A stretch of DNA of 64,000 bases from Pisaster brevispinus (lineage: Eukaryota > Echinodermata > Asteroidea > Forcipulatida > Asteriidae): the NCBI GenBank assembly GCA_023634235.1, contig JAMKCF010000004.1, positions 9,896,702-9,960,701 on the forward strand, in the 5' to 3' direction. Of this stretch, positions 1 through 10,449 are shown one piece after another. Position 1 is the stretch's first letter, and each line of letters starts with the position of its first letter. Under the pieces are notes generated by a model. The model was not told the origin of the DNA, made no database searches, and was given only the letters and a program-made list of their open reading frames with translations. The translations under genes were made by a program, and so were the position numbers.

Positions 1-168
1 GGGGTAAAAAATTCAGGCCAGTAACTATTTTTTGCAACTTCAGTGTGTTGTAAAACAGCTGGTTCTTCTTATTAGAACCACCTAAGCTTATAAGAGGTGT
101 ATTTCATGATTTTTCCACAAGCCTCTCTTAATTGTATCTTTACCATGCAGAGTTTCAAATTCTACTCG

Positions 169-487
169 GGCCAAAAAAGAAAAAATTGTTATGTTGGCGT
201 AACCTGACTGACCCTATAAATACGGCTGACCCTGGGTATTTATTTAATTTTTTTTAAGGGACGAAAAATAATTATTAAAATCTATAGAAATTAGTTTTTA
301 ATTCCTTTGAAACCATTTCTGACCATTTCTCTTCAATTGTATGACGACAGCACGCGTGGAACTTTGAAGTGCACATGTTTTGCACAACGAACATGCCATT
401 TTCATTGCTGGGATTTTTAAAAAAACCTACCTACATATCCTATTTTTTCTGGCCCATTACGCCAACATAAATTTTTTTTTAAAGGCC
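169..487. mobile_element. Inverted-repeat (MITE-like) element
   Basis: Imperfect terminal inverted repeats: left 'ggccaaaaaagaaaaaattg' then 'ttatgttggcgtaa'; right 'ttacgccaacataa' then T-rich sequence and 'ggcc'. The arms are about 30 bases. No coding frame is present. Confidence 0.5.
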
Positions 488-733
488 TCATCAAAAATCA
501 CACTCATTTCAATGTTATAGGAATTTTTTTTACGGCAGAAACTTCTAATTCTGAGTAAAAAAAAAGGTTTTTCATTCACAAATCTTTGAAGAAAAACTAG
601 TTCAATGCATTTTCTGTGGGCCTCTGGTAATCGTTGGAGCCAGTTTGTGCGAAGTGAACGTGGCCTACAGTCGAATCACACCACACTAAGGAACTGGATA
701 TATTTAGATCTCAAGACTGTTAATTTCTTGCAG

Positions 734-852
734 GTAAACTTCAGGAGGAGATGAAAGTGAAGCAAGAAGAATCTCTAGACCAGCAGTATCTTATCTTGAA
801 GAATGAGGAGCACCTAAGACGTACCTTGGAGACATCCTCAAAAGATATCAAG
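734..852 (+). CDS. bmb: brambleberry-like exon a: charged helix before the membrane block
   Basis: This is an internal exon after a 'tttcttgcag' acceptor. It needs one upstream base and reads in a frame beginning KLQEEMKVKQEE and ending SSKDIK. It is highly charged and probably helical or coiled-coil. The donor is a weak AAG|gttttg and ends in phase 0, which matches the next exon. Confidence 0.55.
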
Positions 853-3800
853 GTTTTGATCCACTTATTTCTAATAAGGCCGTCCGTCTTTATGTAACTA
901 TTAAGAATAATGGCAAAAGAGACCAGGGCCCAATTTCATAGCGCTGCTTAACGGTAAGCAAATTTTTGTGCTAACTATAGCAGAAAAATTTGCTTAAGCG
1001 TAAGCGTATTTCACAGGTTAGCAAAAAAATTAGGCAGCCATCTTGCATTGTTAAGTCATTCATTTTCATACAGTAAGCACCGGAAAGCTTAGCATGCCTT
1101 TTCGTGTACTTACGGTTAGCAGCGCTATGAAATGGAAATCGCGCAGTAAGCAAAACATCTACCGTTAAGCAGCTCTATGAAATTGTGCCGTGATCTTGTT
1201 GACCTCAAACAAACAGATCTGTGGGAACTTGTGCCGGCACTCTACTAACTGAGCTATCTAGCCCTGTGTTGGTGGTCTTCCCTCCCTTTGTTCTGATGTA
1301 CTTTTTACTATATCTTTTCAAAGAGTGTGAGACAATTTCATCTGAGTGGGGCCCGATTTCATAACAGAGCTGCTTAAGTGGAAAATATTGCTTAACAATT
1401 TCCTGCTTAGCAGAAATGAGCAGGATACCAGTCACTTGGTACATTGTTTTTTGGCCGGTAACCTTATTCTGGGAAGCATAATTTTGTTGTGCCTAGCTTA
1501 TTTTGCGTGTGCTTAAGAAGCGTTACGAAATTGGACCCAGAGTACTTGTAGGTTTTTTTTTTGCATTGTTCCTTAAAATTTTTATTTTATTTTTGCCAAA
1601 ACAGACTGTCTTTGCCGAAATGAAAGAGAGCACCCAGAACCAGAGGCACCTCTTAGAAGAAACCTTCAGCCGGGTCGCCGACGTCCAGCACATCATCCTG
1701 GGAGAATTCAGCTGGTTTAACTCGCTGCTGTTTTTTGCGGCTGCCATCCTGATCGCTTACCTGTTGACGTCAGCACCTCGTACTAGTGGCGCTAGGCTCT
1801 GGCTGTTCATTATTCTTGGGGCAGACTTGGTGGCTGAAAGACTCGTGTTTCAAATGGCCGGGGCTGATCAAGTAAGTGCAAATGAAGTAGCAAAATAAAA
1901 TTATAAAGACTGAAAGACTTGAAACAGCCAAAAATAGGGTTTTTATTACAACACAAAACACATTCTAGCATATATAGTTGTTTGACAGAAGCAGTCAAGT
2001 GGAAAGAAATGACAAGAGAGAGAGGCAGAAAGCACTCAGAAAAAACAAGGGATGAACAATGAAGAAGGAGACAAGGGGGGTAGGGGCAGAGGGAAGGGGC
2101 TGTTTTAATCGCAAGAGGTTGGAAACAGAAAAGACAAAAACAAAGATGGAAAGAGGGTGGAAAAGAAGTAATTAATGCATGAGACGAATTAAAAAGGAGG
2201 ATATCTGTGAGAAAAGAAGAAGGTGAAGACAGAAAGTTGTAAGCCATTTCCTTCTTGGATGTCATACCATGGGGTTGAATGGTCTGGAGGTGCCTTATCC
2301 ACAGGTTCTCCCTACTCAGACGAACAATCTCTCTGTGGTTACTTAGTGCCTCAATGCTATGTAAATTCATGCCAGAAATGGAGTGATTTGGAAGATTGAA
2401 ATGAGGTCCTACTGGTGTATCCAGCTTGTGGGTGTTGACTGTGGATATATGGCCATAGAAACGCCTCTTGAGTGTTGTTCTTGGTTCAACTATATACAAA
2501 AGCAAGTTCACCTGACCTGACTTCCATTTGTGTGTTCAAAAAAGTTGCGCACACTTACACGCCCTCCGATGTTATCTGGTTAACTTTTTTTCTGTTCTTT
2601 CCAATGTGTAGACACAGCTTTATGAACTAATGTGGTTTTGCAGGAAGTGTTTTTGTTTCATTGCCATGGTGATTCTCTTCATTGTTGCATATCGATATAA
2701 AAACTTCGCCGTTGTTAACAACCAGCTTCTGCTCGAGATCAAACGACAGAACTCTGAGCTTTTTCAAGCCTTGAAAAGTGGTATGCCAATCAATTTTGTG
2801 TTTATTTACAATTTCCCAAAATAGATGAAGGTCCCTGGCCACTATGTTAGAGGGATTACACAGGGTTGGTAGAGCTGACAAACTAGTTGCAGTCAGTGTT
2901 CATGTTTTGTGTGATCAACCACATACATAAAATAACAAACCTGTGAAAAGTTGGGCTTACTCTGTTGTATGAGTCAGGAGAAAATAGTGAAAAAAATATT
3001 CAGCATGTGAACACATATTGTGCTAAATTTTGGTTGTAGCAACCGAAATCAGTTGTTGCGTTTTTTGTTGTTTAGGTTTTCAGATTCAGTTTTCTTGAAT
3101 ATGACTCCCTTTCAGAGAGAAATATTTCACAGATAAAAGTGGTTCTAGTATGAACTTGAACTAAGATTAAACAGTGATGTTTTTTATCCTTGCCAATCCT
3201 GTGATAATACCTATCAGACTCTAGTTTGTGTAACATCTCTTTAAATGTGTTCCAGGCCTGGCATTTGTCAGAATTTTTCTCAATTTCATTATTTTTCACT
3301 GACCTCCCCTGGTCTTCAGATTTTTATAATAGAGGCAAGCTTGTCATCGCAGAGATGAACGCCTCGGCTCAGTTGATGATCGATCCTTTAGATTTCCATT
3401 AGGGGGGATGTAAAGAGTTCGAAAACCTCTGAAATAAAACATCCTATTTCTTCAAGGAGCTTCCATGTCCTCCAGACCGAGAGGATGTTGTTGTTGAATT
3501 TTCAGGATTTGTCTTTATTTTCCTACAATCTCAACCTGTGTGTTTACAGAGTACATGTAGACAATGTACATTTTTTGTTTGTTTGAGTGTCACTTTTTAA
3601 TAAGACTGTTGTCGGGTGTCTTTGTGCTGTACAGCAGATACTTTTCTAATGGTGATTTTTTGTCGGACTTCAACTGTCAATCTTTCAGTATCTTTATTTG
3701 TTATATTTTGTATTTTGCATTTCAAAAGTGCTTCTCGTGTCTCACCGCATACTTGTTTTTGTGTGTACGTTTGGGCTGTTTCAAGCAAAGTACAATGTTT

Positions 3801-6800
3801 TGAGAATTTCAAACTCACTCACAATCAAGCAATCAATCAATCAATTAACTAATCAATCAGCATATCAATCAATGAACTAATCAATCAATCAGTCAGTCAA
3901 TCAGTCAATCAACCAACCAATCAATCAATCTATCAATCAATTAATTAATCAGTCATATTTATATTGTTTATACTTTGTGGCACGTGTAGTTGCCGAGCGG
4001 TCTAGTTCACTGGACCCAAGCTCTGGTGTTATCAGCAGCAGAGTGTGGGTTCAAATCCCAGTCACATGACACTTGTGCCCTTGAGCAAGGCTCTTAACCA
4101 TAATTGCTTCGAAAACAGTTGGGAAGGTAGGGCATTCTGTTCAATGAGCCAGGCTCCTAGTACATGATACCCATATGCCTACATCCTTACGGACTGTGAA
4201 GGGGGTAACCCTGTTTCAGCCCCAGGAGTAGGTGGCAATGTGCCTCTGGAGACAGTTGATTTGGGTCGACAGCCCAAATCAGTTAAGTGTAGTCCAGCCT
4301 TGTGATGTTAGGCGATATCTCATAATTTAAAAAAAAAAAAACATTAATGAAAACAAACCTTGTTTGATACTTTCTTTGTCACCCTTTTCATTGTTCATCC
4401 CTCGCATTTTCCTTGCGCTTTCATCTCTGTCATCTGTTTCCACTTGACTGCTTTTGTTACACCAGTATACCTGTTCATGTGTGTTGTGTTGTCATTCAGC
4501 CTCCGAGAAAGAGGTCCTTTTGGTTGGCAAGCAGTTTGCAAGAGCTAATTCTATTTTCTCACTTTCTGAAGGCGGGCGATATCCTGCAATAGGAAATGGA
4601 GCTGTCGCAGCAGCTTTGCAGAGTTCCAGCACCACAGCCATGTCACTGCTATCAAGTCAGAACCCGAAGTCTGTAAGTGCAGGACCTGACTACACCGACG
4701 GTGTATCAGCACCAAATGCAGGTACAAGAAAAACATTCAACTGCCACAAACAGGGCCTGGAATAACATGGAGGCCATGGCCTCTGTTGCCCCTGGTATTG
4801 ACCTTAAGTGGTGCACCTTTAAGAGTTTCTAAAAGACTTAGAGATTTCCTGATGGAATCACTCTTTGCAAAATAAAAAACGGCCTTGCCTCTTCAAAGAT
4901 TAAATTCCAGGTCTGTGTGAAGCAAGTTATTTAAAATCACAAGAATTCTTATTTGTATCATGAATGTTTTTGTTTGTTTGATGAATGAACATAATTGGGA
5001 AAGTAGATGATGGCGTACTGGACTGTGTAGGTCTTACAGAGATGGTTTGTTTCATTTCCTTCTTGTTACTGAACTGAAAAGTCAAAGGTGAAGCTAAAGA
5101 AAGCGATAACCATAGCCTGAGCCCCTCAAACCAAGTATCTGTTGTTTTGTCCTTGGGTCTTAAGCTAGCACATTCCTTTTTAGTTTCAATTTCAAATTCA
5201 CAACAATCATTCAGTCAAAATGCTCCAGATTGCGACCAGTTTCATGTGGACCCTGGGCCTTAAGCTAGAAAATTTCTTTTTAGATTCAATTTCAAATTCA
5301 CCAAAATCATGACTCATTCAAAATGCTCCAGATTGCGTAGTTAGAGCTTTTAAAATCTTTCAAAACATAAACGTCAAATTAAACAATCCGAGGACCTTGT
5401 TTCAAATTCAGCGTGCTTCAGCCAACCTTGCAAAATACTTGGGTCCAGAATGCCCCACAGCTTAGAAAAGTCCTGGGGAAAACCCTGGACAGATTATAAT
5501 ATATACGGATGACCCAGTATGGATGCATAGATGCTTGTTGCCTGGCGTGGATTACTATTGTTATGTCCGTATATTCCACCTTTGCACAGACAGGTTTACA
5601 ATGCTGGATGGGTACAGTTCTGAAGATTTCACAAGTACCGACTCTGATCCAACATTTATGGAAGGAGATAGCTCTGACGGAGAGCCCTCGGACACGGAGA
5701 GCTTCATCACGGCCCATACACCAAGCCGACCAACCAGCAGAGGGGCCAGTTTCAATGACGGTCATCTAGCTGCGGACCATGGCTCCCACCAAAACCTCAA
5801 TCAGTCAGGTATGGATTGATTTGTTTTATCCTTGCAAATTGTGGTAGTGGTAATCCACTCTTACAAAACAGCAGGCATAATGTTCATCCTACTTTAGTCT
5901 GTTTTTCGATTTGTTTGTCCTTGGGCGAAATCAGAGAAATTGTTATCAACAAGGCCTGACAAAAGTCTATTGGAGCCTACACCATGTGTACATGTATGTT
6001 AGTTCTTGTACTTGATAAAATGTTGCTACTTTTTTCCAATGACCAAGCATCATGCCTGCAAACATCACCACTATTGTAACGTGGCATGGCCGAGTGATCT
6101 AGTGCACCGGACACAAGTTCTGATATTCTGAGCAGCAGAGTGTGGGTTTGAATCCCGGTCTTGACACTTATGTCCTCAATACTACTACTAATAATAATAA
6201 TAATTTATTGATTTATATTGCGCCCATTCCATAAAATGTACACAAGCTAATAACAAAATAATCAAGAAACAACAAAAAAGGACAATGACTAAACAGCTAA
6301 AAACGGGTAAATCACAAAATGAGCACAAATAAATTTGTAAAGAGCAACATCATTTCTGTTGTTGTCCTTCGGATGGGATATAAAGCCATTGGTCAGGTGC
6401 ATTGTATATTGTATAATGCACGTTAAAGAACCCAGTGCACTTATCGTGAGGAGAAGAGGTTTTCCCTGGTGTTCCTGGCTCGGTTGGCTGCTGATTGCAT
6501 AACATCACCTTGTAAACCCTTACAAGGTGCTACAGCAATTTGAATCCTGTGGCAAAAGGTGCTAAGTAAATGACTGATATTCTTGTATTATCCCTTCATA
6601 AGGACTTTGGTTCTACCAGAGCTGCCAACTCTCCCCGATTCTGCAGAAAGTCCCCTGAAAATAAACCTATTCTGATGAACAAGTTTGAAAATCTCCCAGA
6701 TTATGGAAACTTTTTTCCTATTTTGTTGAATGTAATTCTAAATATCTCCCTGATTGCTGTACAAGATCTCCCTGAGTGCAAGATGAACTTGTTGGCAGTT

Positions 6801-8661
6801 CTGCTCTACCAATCACAGTAAAGCAGAAATTGACCCGTAAAGTTGCAGAAAAAGCCATGCTTCATGTTAGCATATTTCACAGGCTAGCAAGGAATGTTTG
6901 CTCATGTGAACTAAGCATTCTTTGCGTACACAAAATTGCAGAAATTTTGTGCCAACTCTGTATACAGAGCATGGTGACTGTATATATGTACAGAATTCTG
7001 TGGTAAGCAGAGCCATAAGGTCATGGGCGGAGATTTCAGCCTGATACGGTCTATATAACGGCCTATGTCCGATTAACGTTTTGTAATTATTAAGGTGATA
7101 TTAATTTTTGTTGGCATAAACAGTGAGTACCCTCACGTCATCTGATTCATCTCGCACAGGTAATATGCCTTCAGCAAAGAGGAGAAGAGGTCGACCAAAA
7201 GGAAGTAGAAGTAAGCAGTCAACACCCCAAAATGTAAGTTTGGAAAAAATGTAGGCGTGCTGTGTTTTGTGTTTTTAGGGGTGTTTGCTTGTGTGTTGGG
7301 GGTCGTTTGTTTGTTTGTTTGGGTGTTGGGGTGTTTATCTGTTTGTAAGTCAATTTCATAAATAAGGAAGTTTAAATGAATTTTTTATGAGGCATTTCTG
7401 AGCACAATTGGGGATAATACTCTGTGTGTAGGGGTGCGTTACACTCAGGCAAATGTTTGCAGGACTGTTAAAAAAATGCTACCTATTTGGACTGGAACAC
7501 GCAGTCTTCGAGAGCTGTATGCACGTTCCTGTCAATTGGTTGGACCCATCATTGTGCAGTGTCTATGAATATTACTTTCTATTGTCCACTTAAGCAAAAA
7601 GAAAATGGCTAACAGACGCTGATACCTCCTCTACACAGTTGGCCGAAATGTCGCAAACACTGCAAATGCCTTTAGTGTCCAGCGTGCTCCGTTTGGAAAC
7701 ATATGCATATGGTGGCAAATGTTGGCACTTTATATTTATATTCTTGATTCTTAATATTGTACACATTTTAATTCAATTCAGCCTCCTAGGGGCTGTGAAT
7801 TTGTTATTTCCGAAATAAACCAAGCAATAATAAATAAATAAATAAATAAATTGTTCCCCTTTCCTAGAGTGGAATGCCCCCCGCACATTTTTATCAAGTT
7901 TTCTAAAGAAGATTTTTGCAAGCCCTATTGAACGGTCTTTATTTACAAGAAATGAATTTGAAATAATAAAACATCTGAATAATATTTCAATGGTCTTGAA
8001 AAATGGGTAGAATACTGTGATATTTCAAACAGGTTCAACAACGATGTAAAGTAGCTGTGCTATTCTGAGTTATCAGTTTTAGTGACTACCATTTTTGTGA
8101 ACTTTTAACTTGGGAATATTTTTAATACCTTAACTATATTTGTTCTTCTTGATATTCATTCTTTCTTTTATCAGCTCAGTCTTTCTGTCAGTTTATTTAT
8201 TGTTCTAAATTTGAGTGTTTTTTTCTGTACTGTTTAAATCAAGTCCAGTTTTAACTTCTCCAGTGTGGGATAATAAAGTTTGTTATCTCATTTTATATTA
8301 TAATAATAATAATAATAACAATAGTAATATTAATAATAGTAATAAAAATAATATTTATGAAGCCCCTTTTACAAAGGTTTCAAGGTGCTGTACAAAAGGG
8401 CAACCTAAGAGGTGCACTCACTCACAATACCTTGCATTTTATCCTAAGGCAACACCCACACAGACCCGCTATAATCTGAGGACCAGGAGCTCCCCAGATG
8501 CAGACAACTCCATCCTGAACAGTGAGACGGTCCAGGCATTCATGGAGCGGATGGGTGTGTCCATTGGGCGGAGAGCGTACAGGGTGGAGACGTTGACACC
8601 GGAAAGGGTTTCAAGACGACGGGGAAAAGTTACGTCGTTTTCATCGGATGAGGAGTATTGA
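734..8661 (+). CDS. bmb: Brambleberry/KAR5/GEX1-family nuclear-envelope fusion protein, 3' seven exons
   Basis: Proteins of this family sit in the nuclear envelope and act in fusion of pronuclei or karyomeres. Exons 734-852, 1605-1871, 2612-2780, 4572-4721, 5590-5808, 7124-7233 and 8449-8661 join with matching phases (0,0,1,1,1,0) to about 415 codons; the 5' part lies left of the window. The order is: a charged helix; the family-like block 'LGEFSWFNSLLFF' then 'LLTSAPRTSGARLWLF'; three hydrophobic segments (two in the second exon, one in the third); a basic helix; a Ser/Asp-rich acidic stretch; an AT-hook 'KRRRGRPKG'; 'TRYNLRTR'; and an end 'SFSSDEEY' before TGA. The family call rests on recalled similarity of the membrane block, and other multipass nuclear-envelope proteins are less likely. 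Introns carry Penelope-like, SINE and inverted-repeat insertions. Confidence 0.72.
927..1195. mobile_element. MITE-like element, 'CCCAATTTCAT' family
   Basis: It starts 'gggcccaatttcatagcgct' and ends 'agctctatgaaattgtgcc', with internal reiteration of 'ttgctta/gtaagca'. An internal second end ('agcgctatgaaatgg') suggests a nested or partly duplicated copy. Confidence 0.55.
1205..1290 (-). mobile_element. Truncated tRNA-like SINE between two inverted-repeat elements
   Basis: 'cactctactaactgagctat' and 'ttggtggtcttccc' match the family of 10.2 and 46.8 kb. Confidence 0.45.
1347..1541. mobile_element. MITE-like element, 'CCCAATTTCAT' family
   Basis: It starts 'ggggcccgatttcat' and ends 'acgaaattggaccc'. 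Its right end almost touches the next brambleberry exon (acceptor 1604). Confidence 0.55.
1605..1871 (+). CDS. bmb: brambleberry-like exon b: two membrane segments
   Basis: The exon lies between acceptor 'aaaacag' and donor CAA|gtaagt and has 89 codons in phase 0. It holds the most diagnostic part of the gene: an amphipathic helix with 'RHLLEETFSRV', then 'ILGEFSWFNSLLFF' leading into membrane segment 1, a short basic loop 'SAPRTSGAR', and membrane segment 2 ending 'DLVAERLVFQ'. Confidence 0.8.
1975..2515 (-). mobile_element. Penelope-like retroelement remnant (GIY-YIG endonuclease end and 3' tail)
   Basis: The minus-strand frame reads 'PRTTLKRRFYGHIS', 'GPHFNLPNHSISGM', 'NLWIRHLQTIQPHG', the pattern of the GIY-YIG nuclease at the C-terminus of Penelope-like elements. 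It is followed by a pyrimidine-rich 3' tail containing 'ccacttgactgcttctgt'. It lies in an intron of the brambleberry-like gene, antisense to it, and lacks the reverse transcriptase. Confidence 0.65.
2612..2780 (+). CDS. bmb: brambleberry-like exon c: third membrane segment and basic helix
   Basis: The acceptor is 'ccaatgtgtag' and the donor is AGTG|gtatgc (phase 1). The exon encodes TQLYELMWFCRKC, a hydrophobic stretch 'FCFIAMVILFIVAY', then a charged helix ending 'LFQALKS'. It joins in frame to exons on both sides. Confidence 0.75.
2855..3180. repeat. Dispersed repeat (family E)
   Basis: 'gttggtagagctgacaaact', 'aataacaaacctgtgaaaag' and 'caaccgaaatcagttgttgc' recur at 16500-16830 and, truncated, at 52910-53095. 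Confidence 0.5.
3822..3955. repeat. (AATC)n tetranucleotide tract
   Basis: About 130 bases of 'aatcaatc' with interruptions such as 'aactaatc' and 'agtcagtc'. Open frames through it encode repeated 'INQ' and are not genes. Confidence 0.9.
3980..4335 (+). mobile_element. tRNA-derived SINE (Leu-like head), with A-rich end
   Basis: The head 'gttgccgagcggtctag' and box B 'gggttcaaatccca' are followed by a body with 'acacttgtgcccttgagcaa' and an unrelated 3' half ending in a run of A at 4330. The 3' half differs from the other copies. Confidence 0.6.
4350..4565 (+). mobile_element. Penelope-like element 3' tail abutting a splice acceptor
   Basis: It matches the 3' part of the 53.6-54.16 kb element ('cttgactgcttttgttac', then 'ccgagaaag') and then jumps to a distal tail 'ggtccttttggttgg...cagtttgcaagagctaatt', also seen near 28.72 and 47.83 kb. 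It ends within about ten bases of the acceptor at 4571. Confidence 0.5.
4572..4721 (+). CDS. bmb: brambleberry-like exon d: Ser/Ala-rich linker
   Basis: The acceptor 'ctttctgaag' is followed by a phase-1 start and gives 'GGRYPAIGNGAVAAALQ', then a Ser-rich run. The donor GCAG|gtacaa at 4721 is preferred over the GTAAGT at 4673, because only the former keeps the next exon in its acidic frame. The acceptor lies directly downstream of a Penelope-like 3' tail. Confidence 0.7.
5590..5808 (+). CDS. bmb: brambleberry-like exon e: acidic Ser/Asp/Thr-rich tail
   Basis: The acceptor is 'cctttgcacag' and the donor is TCAG|gtatgg (phase 1 on both sides). The exon encodes 'DRFTMLDGYSSEDF' followed by acidic serine clusters that resemble casein-kinase-2 sites, then 'HTPSRPTSRG'. 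An overlapping frame is also open but lacks the acidic composition and does not match phases. Confidence 0.7.
6080..6547 (+). mobile_element. tRNA-derived SINE interrupted by another insertion
   Basis: The head 'ggccgagtgatctagtgcac' and box B run to about 6178 ('cttatgtcctcaa'). The SINE body resumes near 6360 with 'tccttcggatgggatataaa' and ends near 'gtaaacccttacaaggtgct'. The gap carries (taa)n and a separate repeat with 'tttattgatttatattgcgc'. Confidence 0.6.
6618..6805. repeat. Dispersed repeat with an inverted partner at 22.5 kb
   Basis: 'agctgccaactctccccgat' to 'gttggcagttctgctc'. The reverse complement, diverged, lies at 22500-22715 ('atgggagagctggcagct'). Confidence 0.5.
7124..7233 (+). 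CDS. bmb: brambleberry-like exon f: AT-hook
   Basis: The acceptor is 'cataaacag' and the donor is AAT|gtaagt (phase 1 in, phase 0 out). It encodes a Ser/Thr-rich lead and then 'SAKRRRGRPKGSRSKQ'. The RGRPKG core with flanking basic residues is a canonical AT-hook DNA minor-groove binding motif and could also serve as a nuclear localisation signal. Confidence 0.7.
8298..8358. repeat. (AAT)n tract
   Basis: An interrupted trinucleotide run that encodes poly-Asn in one frame, just upstream of the last brambleberry exon. Confidence 0.85.
8449..8661 (+). CDS. bmb: brambleberry-like terminal coding exon
   Basis: The acceptor is 'tatcctaag' (an alternative in-frame acceptor is 'cacacag' at 8464). 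The exon encodes 'TRYNLRTRSSPDAD', a helix 'SETVQAFMERMGVSIGRR', a basic patch 'RVSRRRGKV' and 'SFSSDEEY', then TGA at 8659-8661. The frame is open further upstream, but that part is low-complexity (AAT)n and SINE-like sequence, so it is excluded. Confidence 0.7.
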   Translation, partial: ATPTQTRYNLRTRSSPDADNSILNSETVQAFMERMGVSIGRRAYRVETLTPERVSRRRGKVTSFSSDEEY

Positions 8662-8940
8662 TTCAGCCAAAATGTCTTCAAAGAAGATTATATTGTAAAT
8701 AATGTTTCAATGACTCCTGTCAAAACTCTGTTTTGATGATTGTGTCTGCCATAAATTGTACAAACATTTACAAAAAATATTTTTGTCAGTCATTTTGTTT
8801 TTTTATAGAGTATCCAAATACTTCACTGCATATTCATGGTGTTGTCTCTTGACAAATGGCAGAAGTAAACCGTGACTTGGTTGTTTTTGTAAAATGCCTG
8901 GGCATTGAGCCTCAATCTTGAAGGGGTGAGGGCTAGAAGG

Positions 8941-9125
8941 GGCGTCTCATGGCCGAGCGGTCAAGTGCTTCGGATTCAAGCTCTGGTGTTTTTGGTCTGC
9001 AGAACGTTGGTTCATGTTCTGGTCATGACACTTGTGTCCTTAAGCAAGACACTTAACCATTATTGCTGCGTCCCTGGGATGGGACGCAAAGCCATGGGGG
9101 GGGGGTGTGTCTTTACCAAAGAATG
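8941..9125 (+). mobile_element. tRNA-derived SINE, 3'-truncated
   Basis: The head 'catggccgagcggtcaagtg' and the body 'acttgtgtccttaagcaaga' break off after a G run near 9100. Confidence 0.6.
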
Positions 9126-10152
9126 ACCCTACCTATGCAGAGTGTCACATCACAATTCAAATCACCATGGTGATATTGACAACTGCTTTGTTGAAATCAA
9201 GCCCTGTAGGCACGAACAACTTTTGGGGTAAAGAGCAATTACTTCTAACATGAGGTTCATTGAACATTTCTATTAGAAAAGGCTACCATAGGCCCCTCGT
9301 TCTGACGTCGCACAGAGCTACTGTCTGCTGATGGGCTGCCATTTTGAAAGACCAAATTGCGTGTAAAGATTGGGTGCGTGTCTAACGTATGTGCATCACC
9401 TAAAAACGCCTAGTAAAAACGCAGGAAATTCAACTCCCAAAATGGCGCTAATCAGATTTATAGGTTGACGAAGTGGGTCAATAGCAACACCCTCTGGGAT
9501 AAGTTGGGGTCGGGATCCATTTTATAGTCTTTATTCATTAGCACTTTTCTACAATTGTTAACATTTTTCTACATCCAAATATCTGAATATATTTTTGATT
9601 ACTTGGTACAGTAATAAACCTTGGCTAAGTGTAACCAGGTCTGACTATTTTTTCTGTGTATATTTTGGAATTGTTTGTTGACGACCAGTGGAGATGCATT
9701 CAAATGGCTATGGCTAGATAACTGCGTCTACCTATAAATAATCATTGCTGTGTAAGCCATTCTGTTTATAGGCATAGCCAAAGTCGCTCAAATCAGCTAT
9801 TCAGATGTTTAATGCTAATGGATATTATGGGTACATTCAACAAAAATCCAATCCTTCCATGGAATAGACCTTTATCTTGCTGCCAGTGCCACCATCTTGG
9901 TCATGTTCCCTGTACCCCACAGCAGTAATGGATGCTTATATTCATTGTGCAAAAAAAGAACCAGACTATTTCTTCTTCCAGCCTGCGATTGGTTACATTG
10001 ATTTTTAATAGGAGAAAAATCAAGATGGCCATAGTGTGATGAAGGTCTATATTGTTTTGAGTGTGTGATAATTTTTTTAAGAAGTGGTACTCTTTGTAAA
10101 TAGCAAGTTATAAACTACAAAGGAAACTGACCGGGTAAATGTTTAACAATTT

Positions 10153-10433
10153 AGGGGTTGAACAAAGAAAAACTGACTTGAATGGGATTCGAACCAACAA
10201 CCTCCAGTTTAACGTGCCGGCACTCTAACCAACTGAGTGATCTAGCCCTACGTTGGCGGTCTCCCAATTTCAGTCAGAAGCTTCTGACTGGCACCCCCGA
10301 ACAAAGATATTGACAAAATTGGGAGACCGACAATATAGGGCTAGATAGCTTAGTTGGTATTGCACCAGCATGTTAAACTGGAGGTCATTGGTTCAAATCA
10401 TGCTCTAGTCAATTTGTTTTTGCTCAACCCCGA
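10153..10433. mobile_element. Two tRNA-like SINEs joined as an inverted pair
   Basis: The left arm is a minus-strand copy ('attcgaacc' box B, 'cggcactctaaccaactgag') and the right arm a plus-strand copy ('ctagatagcttagttggta'). They meet at a perfect palindrome, CAGTCAGAAGCTTCTGACTG (10271-10290). The arms have diverged from each other by many substitutions. Confidence 0.65.
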
Positions 10434-10449
10434 AACTATATGTAAATAG

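Noticed and set aside
1810..2511. 233-codon minus-strand open frame as a host gene
   Set aside because: Its N-terminal part matches the Penelope GIY-YIG pattern and the remainder runs into the element's tail and flanking intron; it has no reverse transcriptase and no exon structure.
3616..3880. Plus-strand frames ending in repeated INQ/NQS
   Set aside because: They translate the (AATC)n tract.
5509..5769. Alternative frame over the acidic brambleberry exon
   Set aside because: It does not keep phase with either neighbouring exon and lacks the acidic/Ser composition.
8215..8448. Upstream extension of the last brambleberry open frame
   Set aside because: It runs through an (AAT)n tract and repeat-like sequence; a phase-correct acceptor at 8448 marks the exon start.
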